Assembly: GCF_019175385.1 (NCBI RefSeq)
Contig: NC_083341.1
Location: 63,335,800 to 63,399,799 of the forward strand
DNA: 64,000 nucleotides
Direction: 5' to 3'
Source of the DNA: Lycium barbarum
Taxonomy: Eukaryota; Streptophyta; Magnoliopsida; Solanales; Solanaceae
The notes under the pieces are model-generated. The model saw nothing but the letters and a program-made list of their open reading frames with translations, had not been told where the DNA came from and searched no databases. Shown here piece after piece: positions 33,801 to 46,978 of this stretch. Within the stretch, counting starts at the first letter, position 1. Each line of letters starts with the position of its first letter. A program made the translations under genes and the position numbers.

Positions 33801-36800
33801 CACCAACGATCGCTCGATTTGGGTAGTATACACTTCGTTGATCATACATCCTGACTCAGAATACCATCAAATTGGTTAGGAAGCATATAGTAAACAATAA
33901 ATATCATTGGTTTTCTTTGTTTACACCTAATTATGGGAGAATCAAGTAGTTCTCATCAAATTACACCAACGAGCGCTCGATTTGGGAAGTTTACGCTTTG
34001 TTGATCATACATCCTGACTCAGAATACCATCAAATTGGTTAGAAACATTTAGTAAACAATAAATATCATTGGTTTTCTTTGTTTACACCTAAATATGGGC
34101 TAATCAAGTAGTTCTCATCAAATTTCTCCAACGATCGCTCGATTTGGGAAGTATACGCTTTGTTTATTATACATCCTGACTCAGAATACCATCAAATTTG
34201 TTAGAAACATTTAGTAAACAATAAATATCATTGGTTTTCTTTGTTTACACCTAAATATGGGCAAATCAGATAGTTCTCATCAAATTTCTCCAACGATCGC
34301 TCGATTTGGGAAGTATACGCTTTGTTGATCATACATCCTGACTCAGAATACCATCAAATTGGTTAGGAACATTTAGTAAACAATAAATATCATTGGTTTT
34401 CTTTGTTTACACCTAAATATGGGCGAATAAAGTAGTTCTCATCAAATTACACCAACGATCGCTCGATTTGGGTAAGTATACGCTTTGTTGATCATACATC
34501 CTGACTCAGAATACCATCAAATTGGTTAGGAACATATAGTAAACAATAAATATCATTGGTTTTCTTTGTTTACACCTAATTATGGGAGAATCAAGTAGTT
34601 CTCATCAAATTACACCAACGAGCGCTCGATTTTGGAAGTTTACGCTTTGTTGATCATACATCCTGACTCAGAATACCATCATATTGGTTAGAAACATTTA
34701 GTAAACAATAAATATCATTGGTTTTCTTTGTTTACACCTAAATATGGGCAAATCAGATAGTTCTCATCAAATTTCTCCAACGAGCGCTCGATTTGGGAAG
34801 TATACGCTTTGTTGGTCATACATCCTGACTCAGAATACCATCAAATTGGTTAGGAACATTTAGTAAACAATAAATATCATTGGTTTTCTTTGTTTACACC
34901 TAAATATGGGCGAATCAAGTAGTTCTCATCAAATTACACCAACGATCGCTCGATTTGGGAAGTTTAGGCTTTGTTGATCATACATCCTGACTCAGAATAC
35001 CATCGAATTGGTTAGGAGCATATAGTAAACAATAAATATCATTGGTTTTCTTTGTTTACACCTAATTATGGGAGAATCAAGTAGTTCTCATCAAATTACA
35101 CCAACGATCGCTCGATTTGGGAAGTTTACGCTTTGTTGATCATACATCCTGACTCAGAATACCATCATATTGGTTAGAAACATTTAGTAAACAATAAATA
35201 TCATTGGTTTTCTTTGTTTACACCTAAATATGGGCAAATCAGATAGTTCTCATCAAATTTCTCCAACGAGCGCTCGATTTGGGAAGTATACGCTTTGTTG
35301 ATCATACATCCTGACTCAGAATACCATCAAATTGGTTAGAAACATTTAGTAAACAATAAATATCATTGGTTTTCTTTGTTTACACCTAAATATGGGATAA
35401 TCAAGTAGTTCTCATCAAATTTCTCCAACGATCGCTCGATTTGGGAAGTATACGCTTTGTTGATCATACATCCTGACTCAGAATACCATCATATTGGTTA
35501 GAAACATTTAGTAAACAATAAATATCATTGGTTTTCTTTGTTTACACCTAAATATGGGCAAATCAGATAGTTCTCATCAAATTTCTCCAACGATCGCTCG
35601 ATTTGGGAAGTATACGCTTTGTTGATCATACATCCTGACTCAGAATACCATCAAATTGGTTAGGAACATTTAGTAAACAATAAATATCATTGGTTTTCTT
35701 TGTTTACACCTAAATATGGGCGAATCAAGTAGTTCTCATCAAATTACACCAACGATCGCTCGATTTGGGAAGTTTAGGCTTTGTTGATCATACATCCTGA
35801 CTCAGAATACCATCAAATTGGTTAGAAACATTTAGTAAACAATAAATATCATTGGTTTTCTTTGTTTACACCTAAATATGGGCAAATCAGATAGTTCTCA
35901 TCAAATTTCTCCAACGATCGCTCGATTTGGGAAGTATACGCTTTGTTGATCATACATCCTGACTCAGAATACCATCAAATTGGTTAGAAACATTTAGTAA
36001 ACAATAAATATCATTGGTTTTCTTTGTTTACACCTAAATATGGGCAAATCAGATAGTTCTCATCAAATTTCTCCAACGATCGCTCGATTTGGGAAGTATA
36101 CGCTTTGTTGATCATACATCCTGACTCAGAATACCATCAAATTGGTTAGGAACATTTAGTAAACAATAAATATCATTGGTTTTCTTTGTTTACACCTAAA
36201 TATGGGCGAATCAAGTAGTTCTCATCAAATTACACCAACGATCGCTCGATTTGGGAAGTATACGCTTTGTTGATCATACATCCTGACTCAGAATACCATC
36301 AAATTGGTTAGGAACATTTAGTAAACAATAAATATCATTGGTTTTCTTTGTTTACACCTAATTATGGGAGAATCAAGTAGTTCTCATCAAATTACACCAA
36401 CGAGCGCTCGATTTGGGAAGTTATACGCTTTGTTGATCATACATCCTGACTCAGAATACCATCAAATTGGTTAGAAACATTTAGTAAACAATAAATATCA
36501 TTGGTTTTCTTTGTTTACACCTAAATATGGGCTAATCAAGTAGTTCTCATCAAATTTCTCCAACGATCGCTCGATTTGGGAAGTATACGCTTTGTTGATT
36601 CATACATCCTGACTCAGAATACCATCAAATTGGTTAGAAACATTTAGTAAACAATAAATATCATTGGTTTTCTTTGTTTACACCTAAATATGGGCAAATC
36701 AGATAGTTCTCATCAAATTTCTCCAACGATCGCTCGATTTGGGAAGTATACGCTTTGTTGATCATACATCCTGACTCAGAATACCATCAAATTGGTTAGG

Positions 36801-39800
36801 AACATTTAGTAAACAATAAATATCATTGGTTTTCTTTGTTTACACCTAAATATGGGCGAATCAAGTAGTTCTCATCAAATTACACCAACGATCGCTCGAT
36901 TTGGGTAAGTATACAGCTTTGTTGATCATACATCCTGACTCAGAATACCATCAAATTGGTTAGGAGCATATAGTAAACAATAAATATCATTGGTTTTCTT
37001 TGTTTACACCTAATTATGGGAGAATCAAGTAGTTCTCATCAAATTACACCAACGATCGCTCGATTTGGGAAGTATACGCTTTGTTGATCATACATCCTGA
37101 CTCAGAATACCATCATATTGGTTAGAAACATTTAGTAAACAATAAATATCATTGGTTTTCTTTGTTTACACCTAAATATGGGCAAATCAGATAGTTCTCA
37201 TCAAATTTCTCCAACGATCGCTCGATTTGGGAAGTATACGCTTTGTTGATCATACATCCTGACTCAGAATACCATCAAATTGGTTAGGAACATTTAGTAA
37301 ACAATAAATATCATTGGTTTTCTTTGTTTACACCTAAATATGGGCGAATCAAGTAGTTCTCATCAAATTACACCAACGATCGCTCGATTTGGGAAGTATA
37401 CGCTTTGTTGATCATACATCCTGACTCAGAATACCATCAAATTGGTTAGGAACATTTAGTAAACAATAAATATCATTGGTTTTCTTTGTTTACACCTAAT
37501 TATGGGAGAATCAAGTAGTTCTCATCAAATTACACCAACGAGCGCTCGATTTGGGAAGTTTACGCTTTGTTGATCATACATCCTGACTCAGAATACCATC
37601 ATATTGGTTAGAAACATTTAGTAAACAATAAATATCATTGGTTTTCTTTGTTTACACCTAAATATGGGCAAATCAGATAGTTCTCATCAAATTTCTCCAA
37701 CGAGCGCTCGATTTGGGAAGTATACGCTTTGTTGGTCATACATCATGACTCAGAATACCATCAAATTGGTTAGAAACATTTAGTAAACAATAAATATCAT
37801 TGGTTTTCTTTGTTTACACCTAAATATGGGCTAATCAAGTAGTTCTCATCAAATTTCTCCAACGATCGCTCGATTTGGGAAGTATACGCTTTGTTGATCA
37901 TACATCCTGACTCAGAATACCATCAAATTGGTTAGAAACATTTAGTAAACAATAAATATCATTGGTTTTCTTTGTTTACACCTAAATATGGGCAAATCAG
38001 ATAGTTCTCATCAAATTTCTCCAACGATCGCTCGATTTGGGAAGTATACGCTTTGTTGATCATACATCCTGACTCAGAATACCATCAAATTGGTTAGGAA
38101 CATTTAGTAAACAATAAATATCATTGGTTTTCTTTGTTTACACCTAAATATGGGCGAATCAAGTAGTTCTCATCAAATTACACCAACGATCGCTCGATTT
38201 GGGAAGTATACGCTTTGTTGATCATACATCCTGACTCAGAATACCATCAAATTGGTTAGGAACATTTAGTAAACAATAAATATCATTGGTTTTCTTTGTT
38301 TACACCTAATTATGGGAGAATCAAGTAGTTCTCATCAAATTACACCAACGAGCGCTCGATTTGGGAAGTTTACGCTTTGTTGATCATACATCCTGACTCA
38401 GAATACCATCAAATTGGTTAGAAACATTTAGTAAACAATAAATATCATTGGTTTTCTTTGTTTACACCTAAATATGGGCAAATCAGATAGTTCTCATCAA
38501 ATTTCTCCAACGATCGCTCGATTTGGGAAGTATACGCTTTGTTGATCATACATCCTGACTCAGAATACCATCAAATTGGTTAGGAACATTTAGTAAACAA
38601 TAAATATCATTGGTTTTCTTTGTTTACACCTAAATATGGGCGAATCAAGTAGTTCTCATCAAATTACACCAACGATCGCTCGATTTGGGAAGTATACGCT
38701 TTGTTGATCATACATCCTGACTCAGAATACCATCAAATTGGTTAGGAACATTTAGTAAACAATAAATATCATTGGTTTTCTTTGTTTACACCTAATTATG
38801 GGAGAATCAAGTAGTTCTCATCAAATTACACCAACGAGCGCTCGATTTGGGAAGTTTACGCTTTGTTGATCATACATCCTGACTCAGAATACCATCAAAT
38901 TGGTTAGAAACATTTAGTAAACAATAAATATCATTGGTTTTCTTTGTTTACACCTAAATATGGGCAAATCAGATAGTTCTCATCAAATTTCTCCAACGAG
39001 CGCTCGATTTGGGAAGTATACGCTTTGTTGATCATACATCCTGACTCAGAATACCATCAAATTGGTTAGAAACATTTAGTAAACAATAAATATCATTGGT
39101 TTTCTTTGTTTACACCTAAATATGGGCTAATCAAGTAGTTCTCATCAAATTTCTCCAACGATCGCTCGATTTGGGAAGTATACGCTTTGTTGATCATACA
39201 TCCTGACTCAGAATACCATCAAATTGGTTAGAAACATTTAGTAAACAATAAATATCATTGGTTTTCTTTGTTTACACCTAAATATGGGCAAATCAGATAG
39301 TTCTCATCAAATTTCTCCAACGATCGCTCGATTTGGGAAGTATACGCTTTGTTGATCATACATCCTGACTCAGAATACCATCAAATTGGTTAGGAAACAT
39401 TTAGTAAACAATAAATATCATTGGTTTTCTTTGTTTACACCTAAATATGGGCGAATCAAGTAGTTCTCATCAAATTACACCAACGATCGCTCGATTTGGG
39501 AAGTATACGCTTTGTTGATCATACATCCTGACTCAGAATACCATCAAATTGGTTAGGAACATTTAGTAAACAATAAATATCATTGGTTTTCTTTGTTTAC
39601 ACCTAAATATGGGCAGAATCAAGTAGTTCTCATCAAATTACATCCAACGATCGCTCGATTTGGGAAGTTATACGCTTTGTTGATCATACATCCTGACTCA
39701 GAATACCATCAAATTGGTTAGAAACATTTAGTAAACAATAAATATCATTGGTTTTCTTTGTTTACACCTAAATATGGGCAAATCAGATAGTTCTCATCAA

Positions 39801-42800
39801 ATTTCTCCAACGATCGCTCGATTTGGGAAGTATACGCTTTGTTGATCATACATCCTGACTCAGAATACCATCAAATTGGTTAGGAACATTTAGTAAACAA
39901 TAAATATCATTGGTTTTCTTTGTTTACACCTAAATATGGGCGAATCAAGTAGTTCTCATCAAATTACTCCAACGATCGCTCGATTTGGGAAGTATACGCT
40001 TTGTTGATCATACATCCTGACTCAGAATACCATCAAATTGGTTAGGAACATTTAGTAAACAATAAATATCATTGGTTTTCTTTGTTTACACCTAATTATG
40101 GGAGAATCAAGTAGTTCTCATCAAATTACACCAACGAGCGCTCGATTTGGGAAGTATACGCTTTGTTGATCATACATCCTGACTCAGAATACCATCAAAT
40201 TGGTTAGAAACATTTAGTAAACAATAAATATCATTGGTTTTCTTTGTTTACACCTAAATATGGGCAAATCAGATAGTTCTCATCAAATTTCTCCAACGAT
40301 CGCTCGATTTGGGAAGTATACGCTTTGTTGATCATACATCCTGACTCAGAATACCATCAAATTGGTTAGAAACATTTAGTAAACAATAAATATCATTGGT
40401 TTTCTTTGTTTACACCTAAATATGGGCTAATCAAGTAGTTCTCATCAAATTTCTCCAACGATCGCTCGATTTGGGAAGTATACGCTTTGTTGATCATACA
40501 TCCTGACTCAGAATACCATCAAATTGGTTAGAAACATTTAGTAAACAATAAATATCATTGGTTTTCTTTGTTTACACCTAAATATGGGCAAATCAGATAG
40601 TTCTCATCAAATTATCTCCAACGATCGCTCGATTTGGGAAGTATACGCTTTGTTGATCATACATCCTGACTCAGAATACCATCAAATTGGTTAGGAACAT
40701 TTAGTAAACAATAAATATCATTGGTTTTCTTTGTTTACACCTAAATATGGGCGAATCAAGTAGTTCTCATCAAATTACACCAACGATCGCTCGATTTGGG
40801 AAGTTATACGCTTTGTTGATCATACATCCTGACTCAGAATACCATCAAATTGGTTAGAAACATTTAGTAAACAATAAATATCATTGGTTTTCTTTGTTTA
40901 CACCTAAATATGGGCAAATCAGATAGTTCTCATCAAATTTCTCCAACGATCGCTCGATTTGGGAAGTATACGCTTTGTTGATCATACATCCTGACTCAGA
41001 ATACCATCAAATTGGTTAGAAACATTTAGTAAACAATAAATATCATTGGTTTTCTTTGTTTACACCTAAATATGGGCAAATCAGATAGTTCTCATCAAAT
41101 TTCTCCAACGATCGCTCGATTTGGGAAGTATACGCTTTGTTGATCATACATCCTGACTCAGAATACCATCAAATTGGTTAGGAACATTTAGTAAACAATA
41201 AATATCATTGGTTTTCTTTGTTTACACCTAAATATGGGCGAATCAAGTAGTTCTCATCAAATTACACCAACGATCGCTCGATTTGGGAAGTATACGCTTT
41301 GTTGATCATACATCCTGACTCAGAATACCATCAAATTGGTTAGGAACATTTAGTAAACAATAAATATCATTGGTTTTCTTTGTTTACACCTAATTATGGG
41401 AGAATCAAGTAGTTCTCATCAAATTACACCAACGATCGCTCGATTTGGGAAGTTTACGCTTTGTTGATCATACATCCTGACTCAGAATACCATCAAATTG
41501 GTTAGAAACATTTAGTAAACAATAAATATCATTGGTTTTCTTTGTTTACACCTAAATATGGGCTAATCAAGTAGTTCTCATCAAATTTCTCCAACGATCG
41601 CTCGATTTGGGAAGTATACGCTTTGTTGATCATACATCCTGACTCAGAATACCATCAAATTGGTTAGAAACATTTAGTAAACAATAAATATCATTGGTTT
41701 TCTTTGTTTACACCTAAATATGGGCAAATCAGATAGTTCTCATCAAATTTCTCCAACGATCGCTCGATTTGGGAAGTATACGCTTTGTTGATCATACATC
41801 CTGACTCAGAATACCATCAAATTGGTTAGGAACATTTAGTAAACAATAAATATCATTGGTTTTCTTTGTTTACACCTAAATATGGGCGAATCAAGTAGTT
41901 CTCATCAAATTACACCAACGATCGCTCGATTTGGGAAGTATACGCTTTGTTGATCATACATCCTGACTCAGAATACCATCAAATTGGTTAGGAACATTTA
42001 GTAAACAATAAATATCATTGGTTTTCTTTGTTTACACCTAATTATGGGAGAATCAAGTAGTTCTCATCAAATTACACCAACGATCGCTCGATTTGGGAAG
42101 TATACGCTTTGTTGATCATACATCCTGACTCAGAATACCATCAAATTGGTTAGAAACATTTAGTAAACAATAAATATCATTGGTTTTCTTTGTTTACACC
42201 TAAATATGGGCAAATCAGATAGTTCTCATCAAATTTCTCCAACGATCGCTCGATTTGGGAAGTATACGCTTTGTTGATCATACATCCTGACTCAGAATAC
42301 CATCAAATTGGTTAGGAACATTTAGTAAACAATAAATATCATTGGTTTTCTTTGTTTACACCTAAATATGGGCGAATCAAGTAGTTCTCATCAAATTACA
42401 CCAACGATCGCTCGATTTGGGAAGTTTACGCTTTGTTGATCATACATCCTGACTCAGAATACCATCAAATTGGTTAGGAACATTTAGTAAACAATAAATA
42501 TCATTGGTTTTCTTTGTTTACACCTAAATTATGGGCAGAATCAAGTAGTTCTCATCAAATTACACCAACGATCGCTCGATTTGGGAAGTTTACGCTTTGT
42601 TGATCATACATCCTGACTCAGAATACCATCAAATTGGTTAGAAACATTTAGTAAACAATAAATATCATTGGTTTTCTTTGTTTACACCTAAATATGGGCA
42701 AATCAGATAGTTCTCATCAAATTTCTCCAACGATCGCTCGATTTGGGAAGTATACGCTTTGTTGATCATACATCCTGACTCAGAATACCATCAAATTGGT

Positions 42801-45800
42801 TAGAAACATTTAGTAAACAATAAATATCATTGGTTTTCTTTGTTTACACCTAAATATGGGCATAATCAAGTAGTTCTCATCAAATTTCTCCAACGATCGC
42901 TCGATTTGGGAAGTATACGCTTTGTTGATCATACATCCTGACTCAGAATACCATCAAATTGGTTAGAAACATTTAGTAAACAATAAATATCATTGGTTTT
43001 CTTTGTTTACACCTAAATATGGGCAAATCAGATAGTTCTCATCAAATTTCTCCAACGATCGCTCGATTTGGGAAGTATACGCTTTGTTGATCATACATCC
43101 TGACTCAGAATACCATCAAATTGGTTAGGAACATTTAGTAAACAATAAATATCATTGGTTTTCTTTGTTTACACCTAAATATGGGCGAATCAAGTAGTTC
43201 TCATCAAATTACACCAACGATCGCTCGATTTGGGAAGTATACGCTTTGTTGATCATACATCCTGACTCAGAATACCATCAAATTGGTTAGAAACATTTAG
43301 TAAACAATAAATATCATTGGTTTTCTTTGTTTACACCTAAATATGGGCAAATCAGATAGTTCTCATCAAATTTCTCCAACGATCGCTCGATTTGGGAAGT
43401 ATACGCTTTGTTGATCATACATCCTGACTCAGAATACCATCAAATTGGTTAGAAACATTTAGTAAACAATAAATATCATTGGTTTTCTTTGTTTACACCT
43501 AAATATGGGCAAATCAGATAGTTCTCATCAAATTTCTCCAACGATCGCTCGATTTGGGAAGTATACGCTTTGTTGATCATACATCCTGACTCAGAATACC
43601 ATCAAATTGGTTAGGAACATTTAGTAAACAATAAATATCATTGGTTTTCTTTGTTTACACCTAAATATGGGCGAATCAAGTAGTTCTCATCAAATTACAC
43701 CAACGATCGCTCGATTTGGGAAGTATACGCTTTGTTGATCATACATCCTGACTCAGAATACCATCAAATTGGTTAGGAACATTTAGTAAACAATAAATAT
43801 CATTGGTTTTCTTTGTTTACACCTAAATATGGGCGAATCAAGTAGTTCTCATCAAATTACACCAACGATCGCTCGATTTGGGAAGTATACGCTTTGTTGA
43901 TCATACATCCTGACTCAGAATACCATCAAATTGGTTAGAAACATTTAGTAAACAATAAATATCATTGGTTTTCTTTGTTTACACCTAAATATGGGCTAAT
44001 CAAGTAGTTCTCATCAAATTTCTCCAACGATCGCTCGATTTGGGAAGTATACGCTTTGTTGATCATACATCCTGACTCAGAATACCATCAAATTGGTTAG
44101 AAACATTTAGTAAACAATAAATATCATTGGTTTTCTTTGTTTACACCTAAATATGGGCAAATCAGATAGTTCTCATCAAATTTCTCCAACGATCGCTCGA
44201 TTTGGGAAGTATACGCTTTGTTGATCATACATCCTGACTCAGAATACCATCAAATTGGTTAGGAAACATTTAGTAAACAATAAATATCATTGGTTTTCTT
44301 TGTTTACACCTAAATATGGGCGAATCAAGTAGTTCTCATCAAATTACACCAACGATCGCTCGATTTGGGAAGTATACGCTTTGTTGATCATACATCCTGA
44401 CTCAGAATACCATCAAATTGGTTAGAAACATTTAGTAAACAATAAATATCATTGGTTTTCTTTGTTTACACCTAATTATGGGAGAATCAAGTAGTTCTCA
44501 TCAAATTTCTCCAACGATCGCTCGATTTGGGAAGTATACGCTTTGTTGATCATACATCCTGACTCAGAATACCATCAAATTGGTTAGAAACATTTAGTAA
44601 ACAATAAATATCATTGGTTTTCTTTGTTTACACCTAAATATGGGCAAATCAAGATAGTTCTCATCAAATTTCTCCAACGATCGCTCGATTTGGGAAGTAT
44701 ACGCTTTGTTGATCATACATCCTGACTCAGAATACCATCAAATTGGTTAGGAACATTTAGTAAACAATAAATATCATTGGTTTTCTTTGTTTACACCTAA
44801 ATATGGGCGAATCAAGTAGTTCTCATCAAATTACTACCAACGATCGCTCGATTTGGGAAGTATACGCTTTGTTGATCATACATCCTGACTCAGAATACCA
44901 TCAAATTGGTTAGAAACATTTAGTAAACAATAAATATCATTGGTTTTCTTTGTTTACACCTAAATATGGGCAAATCAAGTAGTTCTCATCAAATTTCTCC
45001 AACGATCGCTCGATTTGGGAAGTATACGCTTTGTTGATCATACATCCTGACTCAGAATACCATCAAATTGGTTAGAAACATTTAGTAAACAATAAATATC
45101 ATTGGTTTTCTTTGTTTACACCTAAATATGGGCAAATCAAGTAGTTCTCATCAAATTTCTCCAACGATCGCTCGATTTGGGAAGTATACGCTTTGTTGAT
45201 CATACATCCTGACTCAGAATACCATCAAATTGGTTAGAAACATTTAGTAAACAATAAATATCATTGGTTTTCTTTGTTTACACCTAAATATGGGCAAATC
45301 AAGATAGTTCTCATCAAATTTCTCCAACGATCGCTCGATTTGGGAAGTATACGCTTTGTTGATCATACATCCTGACTCAGAATACCATCAAATTGGTTAG
45401 AAACATTTAGTAAACAATAAATATCATTGGTTTTCTTTGTTTACACCTAAATATGGGCAAATCAGATAGTTCTCATCAAATTTCTCCAACGATCGCTCGA
45501 TTTGGGAAGTATACGCTTTGTTGATCATACATCCTGACTCAGAATACCATCAAATTGGTTAGGAACATTTAGTAAACAATAAATATCATTGGTTTTCTTT
45601 GTTTACACCTAAATATGGGCGAATCAAGTAGTTCTCATCAAATTACACCAACGATCGCTCGATTTGGGAAGTATACGCTTTGTTGATCATACATCCTGAC
45701 TCAGAATACCATCAAATTGGTTAGAAACATTTAGTAAACAATAAATATCATTGGTTTTCTTTGTTTACACCTAAATATGGGCAAATCAGATAGTTCTCAT

Positions 45801-46478
45801 CAAATTTCTCCAACGATCGCTCGATTTGGGAAGTATACGCTTTGTTGATCATACATCCTGACTCAGAATACCATCAAATTGGTTAGAAACATTTAGTAAA
45901 CAATAAATATCATTGGTTTTCTTTGTTTACACCTAAATATGGGCAAATCAAGTAGTTCTCATCAAATTTCTCCAACGATCGCTCGATTTGGGAAGTATAC
46001 GCTTTGTTGATCATACATCCTGACTCAGAATACCATCAAATTGGTTAGGAACATTTAGTAAACAATAAATATCATTGGTTTTCTTTGTTTACACCTAAAT
46101 ATGGGCGAATCAAGTAGTTCTCATCAAATTACACCAACGATCGCTCGATTTGGGAAGTATACGCTTTGTTGATCATACATCCTGACTCAGAATACCATCA
46201 AATTGTTTCAGAACATTTAGTAAACAATAAATATCATTGGTTTTCTTTGTTTACACCTAAATATGGGCTAATCAAGTAGTTCTCATCAAATTTCTCCAAC
46301 GATCGCTCGATTTGGGAAGTATACGCTTTGTTGATCATACATCCTGACTCAGAATACCATCAAATTGGTTAGAAACATTTAGTAAACAATAAATATCATT
46401 GGTTTTCTTTGTTTACACCTAAATATGGGCTAATCAAGTAGTTCTCATCAAATTTCTCCAACGATCGCTCGATTTGGG
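30801..46478 (+). repeat. 162-bp satellite array, left arm (about 97 monomers)
   Basis: GTAAACAATAAATATC recurs every 162 bp (30811, 30973, 31135, 31297 and onward). Monomers fall into variants best told apart after TATGGG: CAAATCAGATAG, CGAATCAAG, CTAATCAAG, ATAATCAAG, and ATTATGGGAGAATC. A second variable site reads TTTCTCC or TTACACC before AACGATCGCTCG (or AACGAGCGCTCG). The left edge is the most diverged and the interior is homogeneous, the usual pattern of satellite arrays. No coding potential. The unit length is that of tomato TGRI; identity is untested. Confidence 0.97.
30930..37340 (+). repeat. higher-order repeat of 12 (to 15) monomers in the left arm
   Basis: The variant order after TATGGG from 31018 (ATAA, CAAA, CGAA, CAAA, CAAA, CGAA, AGAA-type, CTAA, CAAA, CGAA, AGAA-type, CAAA) is repeated from 32962 and again from 35395. 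Private changes CGGTTTGGG (31061, 33005), GTTCGAAAGATTT (31121, 33065) and GACTAAGAAT (30937, 32881) recur exactly 1944 bp apart, which is 12 times 162. Three extra monomers separate copies 2 and 3. Confidence 0.85.
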
Positions 46479-46978
46479 NNNNNNNNNNNNNNNNNNNNNN
46501 NNNNNNNNNNNNNNNNNNNNNNNNNNNNNNNNNNNNNNNNNNNNNNNNNNNNNNNNNNNNNNNNNNNNNNNNNNNNNNNNNNNNNNNNNNNNNNNNNNNN
46601 NNNNNNNNNNNNNNNNNNNNNNNNNNNNNNNNNNNNNNNNNNNNNNNNNNNNNNNNNNNNNNNNNNNNNNNNNNNNNNNNNNNNNNNNNNNNNNNNNNNN
46701 NNNNNNNNNNNNNNNNNNNNNNNNNNNNNNNNNNNNNNNNNNNNNNNNNNNNNNNNNNNNNNNNNNNNNNNNNNNNNNNNNNNNNNNNNNNNNNNNNNNN
46801 NNNNNNNNNNNNNNNNNNNNNNNNNNNNNNNNNNNNNNNNNNNNNNNNNNNNNNNNNNNNNNNNNNNNNNNNNNNNNNNNNNNNNNNNNNNNNNNNNNNN
46901 NNNNNNNNNNNNNNNNNNNNNNNNNNNNNNNNNNNNNNNNNNNNNNNNNNNNNNNNNNNNNNNNNNNNNNNNNNNNNN
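46479..46978. other. assembly gap of exactly 500 N
   Basis: Five hundred N, a typical placeholder length. The satellite is in + orientation before it and − orientation after it. Apparent reading frames through this gap are artefacts. Confidence 0.99.
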
